Shown: positions 38,374 through 52,261 of the stretch, one piece after another | Layout: every line of letters begins with the position of its first letter | Numbering within the stretch: position 1 is the first letter of the stretch | Source of the DNA: Tyto alba | Taxonomy: Eukaryota > Chordata > Aves > Strigiformes > Tytonidae | Length of the DNA stretch: 64,000 bases | Assembly (NCBI RefSeq): GCF_018691265.1 | Contig: NW_024881316.1 | Coordinates: forward strand, 7,624,819 to 7,688,818 | Direction: 5' to 3' | Position numbers and translations under genes: made by a program | Notes under the pieces: model-generated | Databases searched by the model: none | The model's input: the letters and a program-made list of their open reading frames with translations, nothing else | Told to the model about the DNA's origin: nothing

Positions 38374-38399
38374 CTGCAGGAGGACTGAGTCCTCTGCAG
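38374..38399. repeat. 26-nt quasi-palindrome
   Basis: CTGCA-G-GAGGACT / AGTCCTC-TGCAG: twelve complementary pairs per arm around a single central G, with one unpaired G at 38379. It is also part of an imperfect tandem of CTGCAGGAGGA (38374-38384 and 38394-38404). G/C content is higher than in its surroundings. Confidence 0.75.
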
Positions 38400-41300
38400 G
38401 AGGAGTGGATTTACCGACTCTCACACTTTGAAGTGGTCTCTCTAGGATGAGGTCAGGGAAAAGTTGGAAGCACTGTGGGAGAGATGCCACACACCCCATC
38501 CTGGGTGAATAAACCTAAGTGCCACTGTGATATATCTTGCAAGTAGAATTTTATCAAGTTTTCAAACTGCATGTTTAGTAGGTTGAACTCTCCTCCCTTT
38601 CTTAAAATCTTGCAATTCTTTTGAGCCCTTTACTGATGCATGGTCTGGAGAACACCAAGAATATTCAGATACCAAAAATCCCCATTAAGAACATCATTAA
38701 GTAGGCTAGTAACAGCGACTGAAATGATATGCTGATCTAGTTGCATTTTGTGCCCATTAATTGTTTACTGCTCTAAGTACTACTCAGCCTAGCACAAAGC
38801 AGAGGAGATTTAGGCTTAGAATCCTTGCCTTAAAACACTGACTCCAAGCAGGCAATGTGCAACTAGGCTGTAGAATGCCCTGAAAAACAGTATTTGAAAA
38901 AGCTAATCTTGAGCTTCCCGTCTTGAAGCAACTATTATTAATAAGTACAGGATGGTTCCACCCCTTTTTATATTTGATGTATGACACACTCAGTGTTATA
39001 CTAATTTTTAAAAGAACATATCTATTTCATAATAATACCACATACTACTTTATGTTCATATAATAATAAAAAAAGATTATAATAGATAGTGTTTTGCATT
39101 TCTATTGGGAATGTCCACAAAACTGACCACTAATGGGATAATATTTTGTATTATTAAGGTTACCAGTAATGTTACAAGAGGAGGAGAAAACACTGCTAAT
39201 ATTTTACTTCTTTGAACATTTGCTATGCAGCTTTACTCAGAAACTTATTTTGGTATCCTAATAAGACCAGGTAAATTTGAATGTATGATGAAACAATGAT
39301 AGTTGTACCAACTGCAAGAAGTAAATCATCTGCTAGACCCGACAAGAAGAAATACCCCAAACTGTGGCTGAGTAACCAAAATTGGATCTCAAAACTATTT
39401 GTCAAAATATGACAAACTCCAATGAATATGAGCATTTTTTTTGTCTGCGGAAGAAAGAAAAAAACACCTCACATTCATCTCTGGATCTAAAATTCAGAAC
39501 AACAAGATTCAGTTTGTCCTGCTCATATGAACAGATTAAACCAGAAGATGAGTAGAATATGGATGTAATGGTCATGAAAACCTCAAGTATGGGATGATGT
39601 TTGTGCATGATAAATAATTCATATGAAACAGAGACAAGCCATTTGTGACTATTTGATAACTTTGACAACTTCAAAGGGTCTAAAATGCCAAATGGTCCTC
39701 ACAATAGAAAGTGGAGAAAGAGAAGGAGATGAGATTGTCAGCGTATGATCAGGAAAAGAATAATGGCAACAGTGGATAAGAAAGTGTTCACTGGCATCAG
39801 TTAGGAAGAACTCAGCACTAGGAGAAGTACATCTAAAAGACTGTCTTCAAAAGCCATGAACATTTTTGTTTATTGCTACAGAAATAATTTTTCAGTCTTG
39901 TCCTTTCTTCACCAAATGTATTTCCTCATTACAAGTATTGTTACCAGATCTTTATCTGTGAATAAATTATTCAGATATTCCGTTCACATCTATGCAATAT
40001 GTAAACTTTGAAAGTGGTCAGCAGTCCGCAGGGCTTCCTGACCTACCAGTTTACAGGAGCTGATAAAGCAGGTAGAAATAACAATCATGGGCTGTAGGAA
40101 TGTCACAACCTCAACTGTTGCTCATTGCAGTGATATTCTACCTCTCATCATTTTTGTAATTGACAAAGATCAGACACTGACAACTGACTAATGTGACCTC
40201 TGTTTTCTTTCCCTAACAAAAACCAGTAAGACTCCTGTGATTCTGGTAAGCTATTTTTGTTCCCTGAGATTCTCCATCAGCAGTGTGATCACATGTATCC
40301 CTTCAATGTCCTGCAAGGTTTTTCTTATATTATACCATTTTTAGTCTCTGTTATCTCTTGGAACAGAGTAACATTTTGGTATCTTCACTGAGGTTACAGA
40401 CAACAAAGAAAAAAGAGCTGCTGTATTAGGGAACAGTTGTTTTCTTAATCCTGCAAAGCCTTTAGCTATAGACTTCACCCTGTACAGTATGAAGTGAGCT
40501 AGACCACACATAGGTTCTGATTCAGCAAAACACTTAAGGGTAATATTTACAAAGGCACAAATTGCACTTAAGCAATAATTTGCAATTGAGGAAGAAAGTA
40601 GTAAGTATCCAGCTGTCATCTGTGACCTTTAGATCTGTGCCTACAACCTGTGTATCTACCAGTGCCTCCTTAAGGGCGTAACGATTCATCAAAACATAGA
40701 AGTGCATGCTTTGTATTTTAGGAAGAATTACCACTAAATCTTATACACTGTCACCTGTATGCAGCAATATGAGCTGCATACAGTAATGAGCATAAGCTCA
40801 TCCACTGTTGGACTTAAAGGACAAAAATGGTTGCATTCTGCACACAGTGGCTCCCTTACAAAAAAAACCAAAACAAAACACTTCTCCCTTGGTAAGATTA
40901 GATCTAAAAAGAATACTAACTGTGAAAAAGAATTAATATTTCATATATAAAGAACTGGATACAATTTTATAATTTTTTTCCTACTTACTCTCTGACAGAA
41001 CAGCTGGAGGTCCAATAAACAATCTGTAAATGCGTTGAAATGCTGTCAGTCGGCACAGTTGTAAAAATGTCTGGAATTGCAGTGAAGTCTGGAGTGTTGG
41101 TATGAAATGATCATACTGACATTGTATATTTCTGATGTTTATTATTTTCTTCTCTGTCTCAGACTTGTCTGGCAACATTTTCTGTCTTTGAGCTGCTCTC
41201 TAGACTTCTGTACACAAGAAGAAAGGAAAAGTATAGACTGTATGAAGCAAGAAGAGTAAAAGACAATAAAATTGATTGCATTTGTTTGCCTCTTAGTCAC

Positions 41301-44300
41301 AAAAGCAGAAGTCGGGAACAAACTTTCTGAAATCAGTAAGGCAAATTTGGCTTTGGACCAAGTGGGAATCAAGGGTAATTTCATTATCAATAACTGCAGT
41401 GAGAACAAGCCTGAAGTCTCAAGTTGCTCTTTGGAAAGCCAGTGAATGTAAAGGTGCTTCTTCCAGTTGCTGACCAGCCTAGGAGCAGAAGCACTCAAAA
41501 TTTTGTGGGGAATGTTGCTCTCTGTCACTGCATTTTGCATGCTCAAGCAACTTGGAAAGCAATATGAATTTTTTTACAGTCAAATATTATAGATTATCAA
41601 ATGCTCTGTAGTGTCTTCTGGTCTGTTCCTTAAGGTTGGGCTAAGGGTTGTTTTGGTCTAGGGGTAAATATCACATCATGAATCAATTTAAAATATATGT
41701 CCGTTATTCTTTTTGACTGAAAGCTCTAACTACTTGCTCAATCTAAAAGATCTTGCAGAAGATCCTCTCTGAAGAAAATAAAAAATAATAATTTTGAGAC
41801 TGAGTCAGGGTCTTTAGAAATTATGGTAAATCTTTCCAGGTATGTTAGAGTAACTCCATACTAAGATTACTTCCAGAAGGAAAAGAAGGAGAATTTAGCC
41901 ATATTTTTTTTTCATTACTGAAGACCACTGCTCCCTGAAAAATACATAAATAAAATTTTGTGTTTGACATGTTTATTCCATTTTGAGAATTTGATAATTT
42001 GCAGTAGGGAGAAGACATAATTTGTATTTGAATGTGGTTAATATTTTCTATGCTTTTGGTTAATAAATGAGCATTATGAAGCTGATCCAGGGAACTCTTG
42101 AGTATCTCTGTGAGGCACTGGATTTTGCAATAAATTCTAGCAACTTATATAAACTCTTATGAAAGTTACCTTACATACATCATACATAAGATGTAACTAG
42201 ATGCCATAGTTTCAGTTGAAAACCGAGATTTGTAAAATAGCTTAATGCAATAGTTCAATTAAATAGTTTAATCACATATTAAATATGTTGTAAAATCCCT
42301 ATTAACACATACTTTATTAATTTATGAGGTTTTATTATTCTAAAGCCAAAGAGATTGGGCATTGTGTTCCAAGTGCAAAGTTGGCTGAGCCCATCTGATG
42401 GTGAAGTGCTCACACCCCTGGGCTGTCCCTGGCAGCAGACTCCCACCATCTCCCTTTTCTCAGTTCTTGTGCAACTTCATAATGAGACAGTTTATAGCAC
42501 TAAACCACAGAAAAAATACTTCGTGTTTTTACCAGTTTGTTTTCCAATTTGTTGGTGAACCAGCTCATGGTCACAAAAAGATCAGTTTCTGGGTGGGAGC
42601 TAAAAGCCAAGAAGAAGGACAGTCAGACGCACCTGCAGCCCTGCCAGCAGCTCTCAGTGAGATGAGTTCCATCATACCCTTACTCAGTGTCCTTAGGCTT
42701 CTGAGGTCCTGCTTCCAACAAAGCACTATGTCACATAACAAGGCAACAAACCCAGATGCAAGGGAATGTGTCTTTCCCTTCACTATGTTGTCTGGAAACA
42801 AGGAAAAAAGGGAATTTGGATCAACCCGTGAGGTAAAAGATCATGGCATAATTTAGAAAGAAGGCAAACCTAATTAAAATAACGAAATCTTGGGCTGGCA
42901 GGGAGATGAAATGCTAAGGTGAGAGGGAGTCCAGAGGAATACCAGAAAGGGGAATGTGTAGGGGCTGGGCCAGCTTTGCAGGTGTTGTTAACACTTTATA
43001 CTGTTGGTATGTGAGTGAAAACTGAATTGCGTGCCCATCTGTAGGTCAGGGAGACTTTGTGCCATTTCTAGTAACTTCATAAATCCTTGTCGACTCTCTA
43101 GCTATTATGTCCTTTCTATGGGAAGGAGAAATAATTTTTGAATAATAGGCAACACTTCATTCATTCAATCAGGAACAAACATCCTTAGTTTTTGGGGAAT
43201 CAAATTCTCCAAAGACTTGGTTCTTCAAAGGCAGGTGGATGGATTATTTGTAACTACCATGACCTTAACATCATTCTCAGTGAACAGAGGATAAAGGATT
43301 TCTTTGAAGTCCTCCAAAGTAATAACTTTTTGTCTAATCTTTCTCTGTTATACAGTAGATACCATTGGTATTTCTGCCATAAATGGCCACCGAAAGAGGC
43401 TAATCAATTCATGAAGGAGAATCTATCAGTCTAATTACTATTGATTATTATAATTCCTAAAACCATACTGGTCATTTGCCAAATCATTAGCTTTCATTTC
43501 TTGTGTTTTGATATAAAAAATCTCATCAAATGGCTATATCATTTCAGCTAAGTTTTCCAAGGAAACTGAAGAGATGAAGAAGATTTAATTGAAGAGATTT
43601 AATCTGTTTACATCACCTAATAAGCAGTATCACTTTGTAAAAGAAGGAAGTCTTTTGGTCTGTATGGATTTTGCAAACTTAGGCTCAACATGAGCTTCCA
43701 TTTGAGTCTCTGGATAAAGTCTGAAACATCATTATTTTATAATCAGAAAAAGCAGTTAGAATAGAGGAACAGCTAGATGGAGAATGCCCTGAGACAGGCA
43801 GTTGTATGTTTCCAGACAGTAAAATCCTTGTGTATGAAAGTCAAAGGAAAAGCCTACTGATAATGAGTTGGTGCTGGTTGGAAACAACCCGTCTCTGTTA
43901 AATTTGACATTTGTGGCCCTCAGAAAGCAGAAGTGTCTGTCCAGATTGGCCATAAGCTATGTACAGTGAGTCAGCACTGCTCACACATCCAGGTTTTTGC
44001 AGACAAATATTATTAATTAAAATAGCTTATTGTATGAATCCTGAACATACCAAAATAATTGGATATTCCCACAGCAGGACCTATATTTTACATCTTTTTG
44101 TGCTAGCTAAACTACCTCTCTCTTTCTGTAATTTGAAAGACAGAGAAGTGTTTTTAAAGATCATTTCCTTAATGCAAGTTATTATTACCATTTCTGTGGA
44201 GAAGCCTTTCCTTTTTATCAATGCTCTTGGCAAAGAAAAAAGAACATACAAACAGTTATCTTTATGCAAAAATAGATGACAAATGCAAAACTGTTCCATT

Positions 44301-47300
44301 TTCCAAGGGTTGACTAGATTAAGCTATAACATGGACTGAATTTTTATTCACTCTTCTAAAACTAACAAATGTTCAAATTAACATACTAGCTGAAAACTTC
44401 TTTTTCCCAAGCCTCTCTGGTTTTATGTTCTCTTCATCTCCTCAGTCCAAATCAACAAAGGTACAGCAGTGAGTTACACAATAGCAGATAAGTGTTCTTG
44501 TCATATTTCTAGCTGACATAAGTGTGTTAGATATATGTACTACCCAAGGAATCAGTGATCAAAGATACTGACCACACTGTTTTTGAGAAAGAATTCTCCA
44601 TTCACTGGTTATTTGCTCATTCTAATAAACTTCCCTTGCTTTCCTCATTTGTTCAAGTATTTGAGAATAGATAAGTAATCTGGGAAATTTTCCAGTTTAA
44701 ACTATAAAGTAATAAATAATTGAGCTCCTTGGTACTTAATACATGAAATAGGATCCTTGTGGTTTAAAACAAAGACTGAATTCAGCAGTTTCACTCTGGA
44801 AAATTCTGTTTTCACAATGGAGTTAACACTATGAAGTTACAGTTCTGCTTGCAGGAGACACAGTTTTCTCAGGGGCTGTTCCAATGCTGAAATTAATTGA
44901 TTTAGAAACCATGACCTGTTCATAAATATCTGCAACTTTCACTTGAAGTGAAAAGCATTTTGTTTTTACCAGACAAGAGACATTTGGTTGCTTATAAATC
45001 TATTCCAGGGAAGAAATGCAGAATAAAAGAGCTGTGCAAGACGAGTCCTAGTCACATCAGTTAATAACCACCTAGAAAGTGATCAGACACAACAGCAGAG
45101 AAAGCTGGCATGAGGGAATACAAAAAAGGAGCCTGGCTTCTTTCATCTGAGAGCATACCTCTAAGTGCAGGGAGCCCAGCTTCTCACATTGAACAGTTCT
45201 TGTTACAAAACCAGAAAAGTCAAAGGAGTGGGAACCCCACCTTCCCAGCCAAATGATGTAACTGTGATGCTCCTGCAGCCTTTTCTTATGGTGCCCAAGG
45301 TGCCAAACCTCCCATGCAGTCAGATCTGCTCCCAACAGTTATGAAAATCTGGAGATGTAAAGCTTCCCCTAAAGCAGGCACACAGAGTAGGCACCAGACC
45401 AGCTCAACTGCTCTCCAACTCCACTGATGATAGCAGTGGAAATGTAAGCATCTGATGCATGTGGACAACTAAATAGAAGAATCTTAACCTCAAATGGAGC
45501 CTTTCCATGCACTGCATGCTGCCCAGAGGTGCTATTACCTCTGTGCTGCTAAAAACAGGAGAGACAGACGGCACAGGCTTGGTGTCTCCTAAACAGATTT
45601 GGCTTTAGGGGCACACATATGTATTGTGTAAGTCCCTGAATCCCTTGAGGCTGGGCAAGGCACAGAACATCATCAGCTGTGGCAATAACAGGCTTTATAC
45701 CTATTACCTCTTTTCTTAAGGAGTAGGAATTCTTCCTAAAAAGAAAGAATGTACCATTGCTTTGACTCATTAACTCACACAATGTAATGCCTCACTCCTA
45801 GCCATGAAGTATGGGTAGCAAAAGGAGCAGCTGCAGAAACTTTAGATATAAAAAGGGAATTTTCAGGTCAGTTGGGGAAAGTAGCAAGGAGAACGAAGCA
45901 GAAGTCTATAGTTGTGGATTCAGGTGTCTGCAATACTCAGAAGTCCTCTGCCCTTATTTGGATCTAGCCTATATCCTTCATCTGGGAGAGTCTTGCATCT
46001 AAAAGGAACATAAACTTTTTGATATGGATACTATTATAAAATTGCATTCCGAGCAGCAAGACCAGCATTTTGCGTAGTTTGTTACCTCTAGTAACCTTCT
46101 GCCAAATAGAACAGACAGAACAGCATTCTGTGTCAGAGGAAGGTCAAATGATCTTTGCTTTTTATTGGTGGTACAAATGATTTAATAGATCTTTTGAGCT
46201 GTTCTTTGTATATCCTGGTATTTTACAATGCATTACTAAGAACACAGAGATTTTTTTTCCATTCCTGATTATGATATGTGGATCTCATCAATAGCACCTG
46301 TAGCTAAGGTTTGGCTGTCTCCCAGAGCAATGAAAAAGAAAATGTTGGGATCACACTGGGTTTGTTTTGATTTTTCAGTGAAGGGGAAAAAAAATCCATC
46401 CCATTGTGAATTGCTATGACTCTTGAAATCATTATCCACAAAAATGAGAATGGCTAAAATGTTTGGATGCAACAGAAGGATCAGAAAAATAAGATACCAA
46501 GAGCATAAAAATATACTGATTTTCCCCTTGTGATTCAGCCAGTAACAACCCCAGTGAGACTGGAGTATGTATGTGCACAGGGTATATTATACACTAAAAG
46601 ACAGGTGAAGACATTTCAGTGTTTGTTACGTCAACACTTTCACTTTTCTATACCCCACAGAGCGACTTTTCCTCCTCTCCATCATGTTGAAAGTTATGGC
46701 TAAGATTTCAACTTGCTTTGTCAGTAGGGATTGACAAAAGCATGACACCATTAAAGTTGTCTTTTTGTTTGCTATGTTACTTGGTTTAAACTTTCTAGGA
46801 GCTGTCATTTTCCAAGGACAGCACTCAATCTTTCTACCTCTGGCTTACTGGAGTGTTACTAAGCTTCTGTGCTTTCACCTGGGTATGGGTGAATAACAGA
46901 AGCGTCCAATATGATGCTTTCCTGCTTTTGTGAACAGACTCCTATGTAGTCGTGTCTGATCTGATGAAAGCAACAGAATCGGCACTGTTCATCTGTGCTA
47001 TGAGTGATAATTTATGCATTATGTATCATCCTATCCAAGCTCATGCCCCCTAAATCAGGCCATGAATTTCTGAGAATGGGTGAGTTTAGGGCACAAGGTC
47101 ATTGCTGGCTATAATTCTGCCAAACATGACTGTATACATCTTGAAAAGCTGCATTCAAGAGGAAAAAGGACAAATTCCAGATCCAAGCACTCACTGCAAC
47201 ATCTCTGTCTTCACTGCACTTGGTGGCTGCTGACAGCTGTACGTGGCGTGTCCTCTTCTCTGACCACACAGTGGTATGAAGATGTTCTGTATGACAAAAT

Positions 47301-49840
47301 TGCTAATGACCTCACAGTTTCCTCTTTGAGGGGCAAGAAGCTGCAGTCCCTGAAATCTCCCATGGCATTTCTTTCCTATACAATAAATATTAGTTTTGTC
47401 TACAAGTTCTGACTTTAAGCAGTGAGGAATAAAATGACAGTAATAGACAATTCCTTAAGTATTTTTAATGGCAATTTTGAACTACCGACATTCTCAATAT
47501 GAAAGGTCAATTCATACTAAAATGAAAGCATTTTTCCTTACATACCGAGTCATATTTAAATATCTGTGAACATTCTTACTTTTTTTAAGTATGCATTTTC
47601 TGTCACGCTTGCGTTTTCTCCCCTGATAAACTGCTGAGAACTGTTACAAAACTACATAGCTTGTGTCTAACTCCTCTAGTATATAAAACCTCCCCACTTA
47701 TAAGAAATATTGGCAGGAGTCCTATATTGGAAGAAAGAAAGGTTTACAAACATCATTGCTAAAAAGTTATTACAACACAAAGATTCAAAAGAAATGGGAT
47801 TTTCTATAACTTAAATTTATGCTAAACATGCTCATTACTCTTGTGTAGGAAGAATTTAATAGTCCTTTTTACTTTAAAAGGCAGAGTATGCAATCCAGAC
47901 TGCTGGACTTGAAGAAGTCTGGAGTTTTAGGATGTGCTAATTCTTCATTGGAAGATATTGAGCCCAATTTATGTGTTTCAATGGAGTTTTTTTACAGTGA
48001 TTTCACAGAGGTAAACAGAGGAACTAGAAACAAATCCAGACCAAGCAGGAGCATCAACAAGGCAAACAAATAAAACTTTGCTAGTCCAAAAGTATTGGCT
48101 GAAAATTGTCAATTTGACTTTAATATCCTCTTTTATTGTTTGTCCCGCCATTGTATAATTGGGAAATATTCTATACTTTCACATCACCCCCAGTGATCAG
48201 CTGTTATTCTTTAGCCATCTGGCAAATTATCCTTTGCTAATATTCTGTATTCAAGTTTATAAATTAGTATATATCTTCCTTTCCAGTCCCTGAATAAGTG
48301 ACTGACTGCTTTTTAAAGGAAAAATAGGGAATAATATGCTATTGATATAATTTTGTGTCAGTATTTACTTATAAGCCTTTACTGCTCAGTGATCAGTCAA
48401 ATATTCATGAACAGCTATTTGTAGTAACAAAAGAAATTGAAACAACATGCTTCAAAACCAAGTCTTTATTATCACGATCAACTCTTCTGTAGATTAGTGG
48501 TATTGGTTTATTTCATTTGAAACTGCCAATGCATTTTAAGGCTGTTGGAATTCAGGCCCATCTCATTTCGATTTGCCTGTATGAGGGTTAAGTGATACAA
48601 CAATTCAAGCTTCATCTGGCACTGCCATAACCTTTACATTAATATTCAACTTATAGACACATTTTTAGGGACTGAATCAATAAAGATAATAGAAAGGACA
48701 CCTCACATTCATGGGGAGATGGTCCTGAACAGACTGAAAGATGCTGTGCTGTCTCTGAGAAACAGAAGGACACACATTGGAGAATGCAGAAGTAAACCCC
48801 ACCATTTTTTTGAAAGGGGAATTGCCTAACCGTTGCTCAGTTTAAGAGCAGTGAGAGATAAGGAAGGATTTATTCTTTCTTCCATTCTTCTAATTGTCCA
48901 CTTGAGCCTTTAGAAGTCTGTTCTCTTGCTTTTTGACTATGTCTTTACGTATAATGTAGGAGTGATGCCATAGGACGCTGGGGTTCTGCTGTGTAACTTT
49001 AGGGGGCAGAGGGTAGTCAACATGGATATTTCTTCCTTGGAATCAAAGTATCAGACAGTTAGGATCTTACACCATTTCAAAGACAAGGGCTCAAAGTTTG
49101 GTTAAATAAGAGCTGAGCTTAGAAAAGAGCACCCCTGATTTATCAGACTGCTGTCTTGTCACAACCTACAGCTTCTAGTCAAGCTGGATAAAGCGCCATA
49201 GGTTTAATTTCCAGCAACAAAGACAACCACAGAGTTCTTTGTAGAGCTGTGATTGTAGTAAAAATGGATATGTGATGTCCTTACAAGCTGAAAATTCTTT
49301 GCTAGCCTCAAACACCTTTATAGGCTAGAGAGTCTTCAAAGGGCTCAGTCTGACCTGAAACCCAAACCTTGGCTGAACAGCAGCTGCTATGAGGTTATGG
49401 TTTATGCTGTTTCCTATGACCCACACACCAGTGTCTCTCAAAAATCAGATTAGGTAAACTAGTAAAATGGTCTACTGAAATCTTCCCCTAGACAAATCAC
49501 ACATCAAAGAGACTTCTGGATGAGGATTAGGAACTCCACTACAGACAGGCTTGGAGTGGTGAAAATCGTTTCACCAAGGGGAAATGGGAAACGTACACAC
49601 CTCTCAGCTCCTCATGCAGTAGGATGCTGGTGCAAGAGAAGTGAGAAGCAGATGTGGGAGAAAAGGGCAATTTGTCATTTTTGGAGAAGCCACCTTCCTG
49701 CAGAGTCTGGGCTTCTCCTGTCCTGGGGGCAGTGCTTCTTCAGCACGCAAGAGCAGAGCCAGAGGCATCCTGCTTGTAACTCACAGCTCCCTGAGCTGTT
49801 TCTTCTCCAGCTGCTGCCTGGGCCAAGCACCTCCTGCGAT
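38400..49840. other. Non-coding stretch, no gene recognised
   Basis: No supported gene or recognisable repeat. The most coding-like segment is 42355-42856, with overlapping plus-strand frames of up to 152 codons and higher G/C. Its predicted protein shows no domain, no composition typical of a conserved protein and no similarity I recognise. 49520-49840, with frames of 93-121 codons, is also G/C-richer and leads into the LTR candidate that follows. Neither is called as a gene. Confidence 0.5.
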
Positions 49841-49846
49841 GGCTAT
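49841..49846 (+). repeat. Possible target-site duplication, left (GGCTAT)
   Basis: GGCTAT before the LTR candidate matches GGCTAC (50581-50586) after it at 5 of 6 positions; 6 bp is the size usual for ERVK/betaretrovirus-like elements. Confidence 0.45.
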
Positions 49847-50580
49847 TGCTGCGGGGAGAAAAACACCTCCCTTCACGTGGTCTAATTCAAATCAAGATCA
49901 AAGCAGTTTATTGACTTCTTAACGACACATAATTAACTGGTAATCAGCGGACGAGATATTCAGGGTCAATATTGGCAATACAACAGATAAGTGATGACAC
50001 CAGACACGCGCAGAGCATTAATAAACAGCTACGCATTTCCCAGCCACCCCCCAGCTCGCAGGCAGCCCCCCCAACTCTGTCCGCGGCCCGTGGGTCACAG
50101 GAGCCACCCCCCCCCAACCTGTGTGGATCCCCGGGGTGTCCCCACGGTCACCCGGCTCCCATGGGCTGCGCTGCCCGGCCCGGGGCAGGGGGGGGTGGGG
50201 GGTAGGGGGGTCACCGGCGGCACAAGCCCCCCCTCAGGCAGCTCCCACCTTGTCAGCTGCCAAGAGGGAAGCATGCAGGCACCCCCAAAGCTGCAGTCTA
50301 ACCTGCAGGGGAAAAAAAAAAATCGGTATAAACATATATACTTATATACCCACCCCAGCACACATACAGACTTATGGCTGAATTAGTCTCCTTCTGGATT
50401 TTGGAACAGTGAGAGTTCTTATCACTTGTAATGGGACTGACAGGGAAGTAAACACAGTTAATAACCCTTAAAACTTTCCAGTCTTTTTATCTGAAGTGCA
50501 TTTTCTTTTTAAATGAAAATTTCCTGTTTCTGCCAAACCTACAAAGATAGGAAGGATTCTTATCTCCCCACTAACTTACA
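49847..50580 (-). mobile_element. Probable solo LTR, third family, with CpG-rich interior
   Basis: 734-bp candidate LTR on the minus strand. Read that way it begins TGTAAGTTAGTGGGGAGATA and ends TTTTTCTCCCCGCAGCA (TG...CA). An AATAAA poly(A) signal (49907-49912, minus) lies 60 bp before the 3' end, as expected for R/U5. A TATATAAG box lies at 50341-50348 (minus). The interior, about 50000-50280, is strongly C/G-rich with roughly fifteen CpG, unlike anything else in the window. Near-matching 6-bp flanks (GGCTAT/GGCTAC) support the ends. The long distance from TATA box to poly(A) signal is odd for a typical LTR. The alternative is a small CpG island of a host promoter. ERVK-like is inference. 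Confidence 0.55.
50000..50280. other. CpG/GC-rich patch
   Basis: Local run of C and G blocks (CCCCCCCC, GGGGGGG) with about fifteen CpG in roughly 280 bp, in a window that is otherwise A/T-rich and CpG-poor. It lies inside the LTR candidate 49847-50580 and may be its U3/R promoter region. A host CpG island is the alternative. Confidence 0.7.
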
Positions 50581-50586
50581 GGCTAC

Positions 50587-51784
50587 GCTAACTGGGAACC
50601 AATCAGCTTTTATAGCTGCCTTCCTCTACAGAAATGAAAGAAAAATGAAGCTATTAAAGGGATAAAATCAATTTTACTGGATGCTGTTCTGCAGAAGAAA
50701 AAAAGAAAAAAAAAAAAAAAGAGGAGGGGAGTGGTTTGAGAAGGAGGGAAAAAAAGGAAAATGGCGTGTGATGAGTGAATAGTCATCACCAATTAACTCT
50801 ATGAAAGCCACCACCGGTAACATAGAACTCACCTGTTTTTTTGTGAAGGGATTAGGAGTTACCCGTTATCCTCATTCAAACAGGACAATCTTTGATGTGT
50901 GGTCTCAATGTTTCATGGCTCAGTTATGGGTCACCAGAATTCTGTGTTAAATAAAAGACAAATAAACAAGCTATATAACACAGGTAGAATAGTGGGGCTT
51001 CAAGACATAAATGTTCTTTTTTACATGAAGCAGGGGAAAAAAATCCACAAAATCCAGCCTGCTCCCTGATTTGTATGGAGTTCAATTTAAATTTAAGACC
51101 TAAGAGCATTCAGATGTATGAAGTACAAGCTGAATTGAGCAAATGGATGTGACTCAAGTAAATATTTCTTTTTTTCTGGATCAATTTAAGACACTTGTAA
51201 CTATGCCAGTCCCGAGTGTAACACCTGGTAACACCTTCATAGAAATGTGATAGAGATGGCTCTGATTCTGCATACAGTTGTCTTGATTTCATGTCTAGAT
51301 ATGCATGCCCAATTGCTTTTCTGTATTTTTTACCTGCAAATTGTTGTAATTTCTCTTTTATCAGTTCACACACACTGCCTTTTTCCTTGGTTGACCTTTC
51401 TTAGCAAGTACCATGCTACAATGCCAGCCAAAAATACCACAACAAAGTTCACAGGCAGTACTGCACATTTCAGAAGTGCAGTGTGGTTTTAGAGGGAGAA
51501 GATGCCATTTCCTTTTCCTGTTCTTCCAGCCCTGAGTGACGGAGGTGCTGCTTCCCTTTCAGCTTAGGTGATGTGCAAGACATATTTTTTATCATTCTAT
51601 CAAGTTATTTCCTGTTGTCTTTCAAGACCAATACATTTTCAAAAGTGTGTAACTTTATTGTAGCTTCAGATACACACAACACAGTCTATTCTTTCCCTCC
51701 CAAAATCTTGATGAAGGTACATATGAGAGAGGGAGTGTTGGGAATGCCTCAATATCCCATGCTAACAACCTGTTAAGAGCAACA
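50587..51784. other. Non-coding stretch with a polypurine tract
   Basis: No supported gene. A plus-strand purine-rich tract runs from about 50692 to 50763, interrupted only by TGGTTTG. It lies beside the LTR candidate but on the wrong strand to be its polypurine primer tract. Confidence 0.5.
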
Positions 51785-51870
51785 CAATCACAGAAACTTT
51801 GATTTAAAGGGACCTCTGGAGGTGATCTAGTCCAGCCTCTCCCTTGAAACAGGTCTTCAAGAATATCCAC
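51785..51870 (-). mobile_element. Short CR1 3'-end fragment
   Basis: On the plus strand the text ATCACAGAAACTTTGATTTAAAGGGACCTCTGGAGGTGATCTAG (51787 on, shown in parts: GGGACCTCTGGAGGTGATCT, then AGTCCAGCCTCTCC) is the reverse complement of the CR1 3' UTR, in the same orientation as the 17.6-kb copy. Only the last 85-100 bp are present, the common fate of heavily 5'-truncated CR1 insertions. It has no coding content. Confidence 0.75.
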
Positions 51871-52261
51871 GTCTGTGCACAGGCCTGACAGGTGAGAGAA
51901 ATGTGTATACTGTATTTCTAAAGAGGTTAGAAATGTCTGGAGTTATGGAGCAACTGTCTGACCCAGTATATCCAAGTTCAATTTGTCAGTGTGAAGAGAA
52001 AATTAGGGTTGGAAAAAAAAAGAAAAAATTATCTGAAAAAAATCAGTGCCAGTTCCAATCAGTAGCAGCAACATAGCATATTCTCCTCCTTTCACTTACC
52101 CTGCATTTAGTTTCTCTAATTGATTGAGATGCTTTTTATACCTAATTTTCTTTTTTCTGCTTTCTTTTATCTGCTATAATATTCTCATTCATCTTTCTGT
52201 AGAATACCTTATTTTTTCTCCCTGTCTGAATCTCAGTTTTTGCTGAGATAATTGGCTTTAG

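Noticed and set aside
49972..50386. Overlapping frames rich in Pro, Gly and Arg
   Set aside because: Generated by the C/G homopolymer-rich patch in all frames; no conserved protein features.
50692..50763. Polypurine tract next to an LTR candidate
   Set aside because: It is purine-rich on the plus strand, whereas the LTR candidate is on the minus strand, so it cannot be its primer tract.
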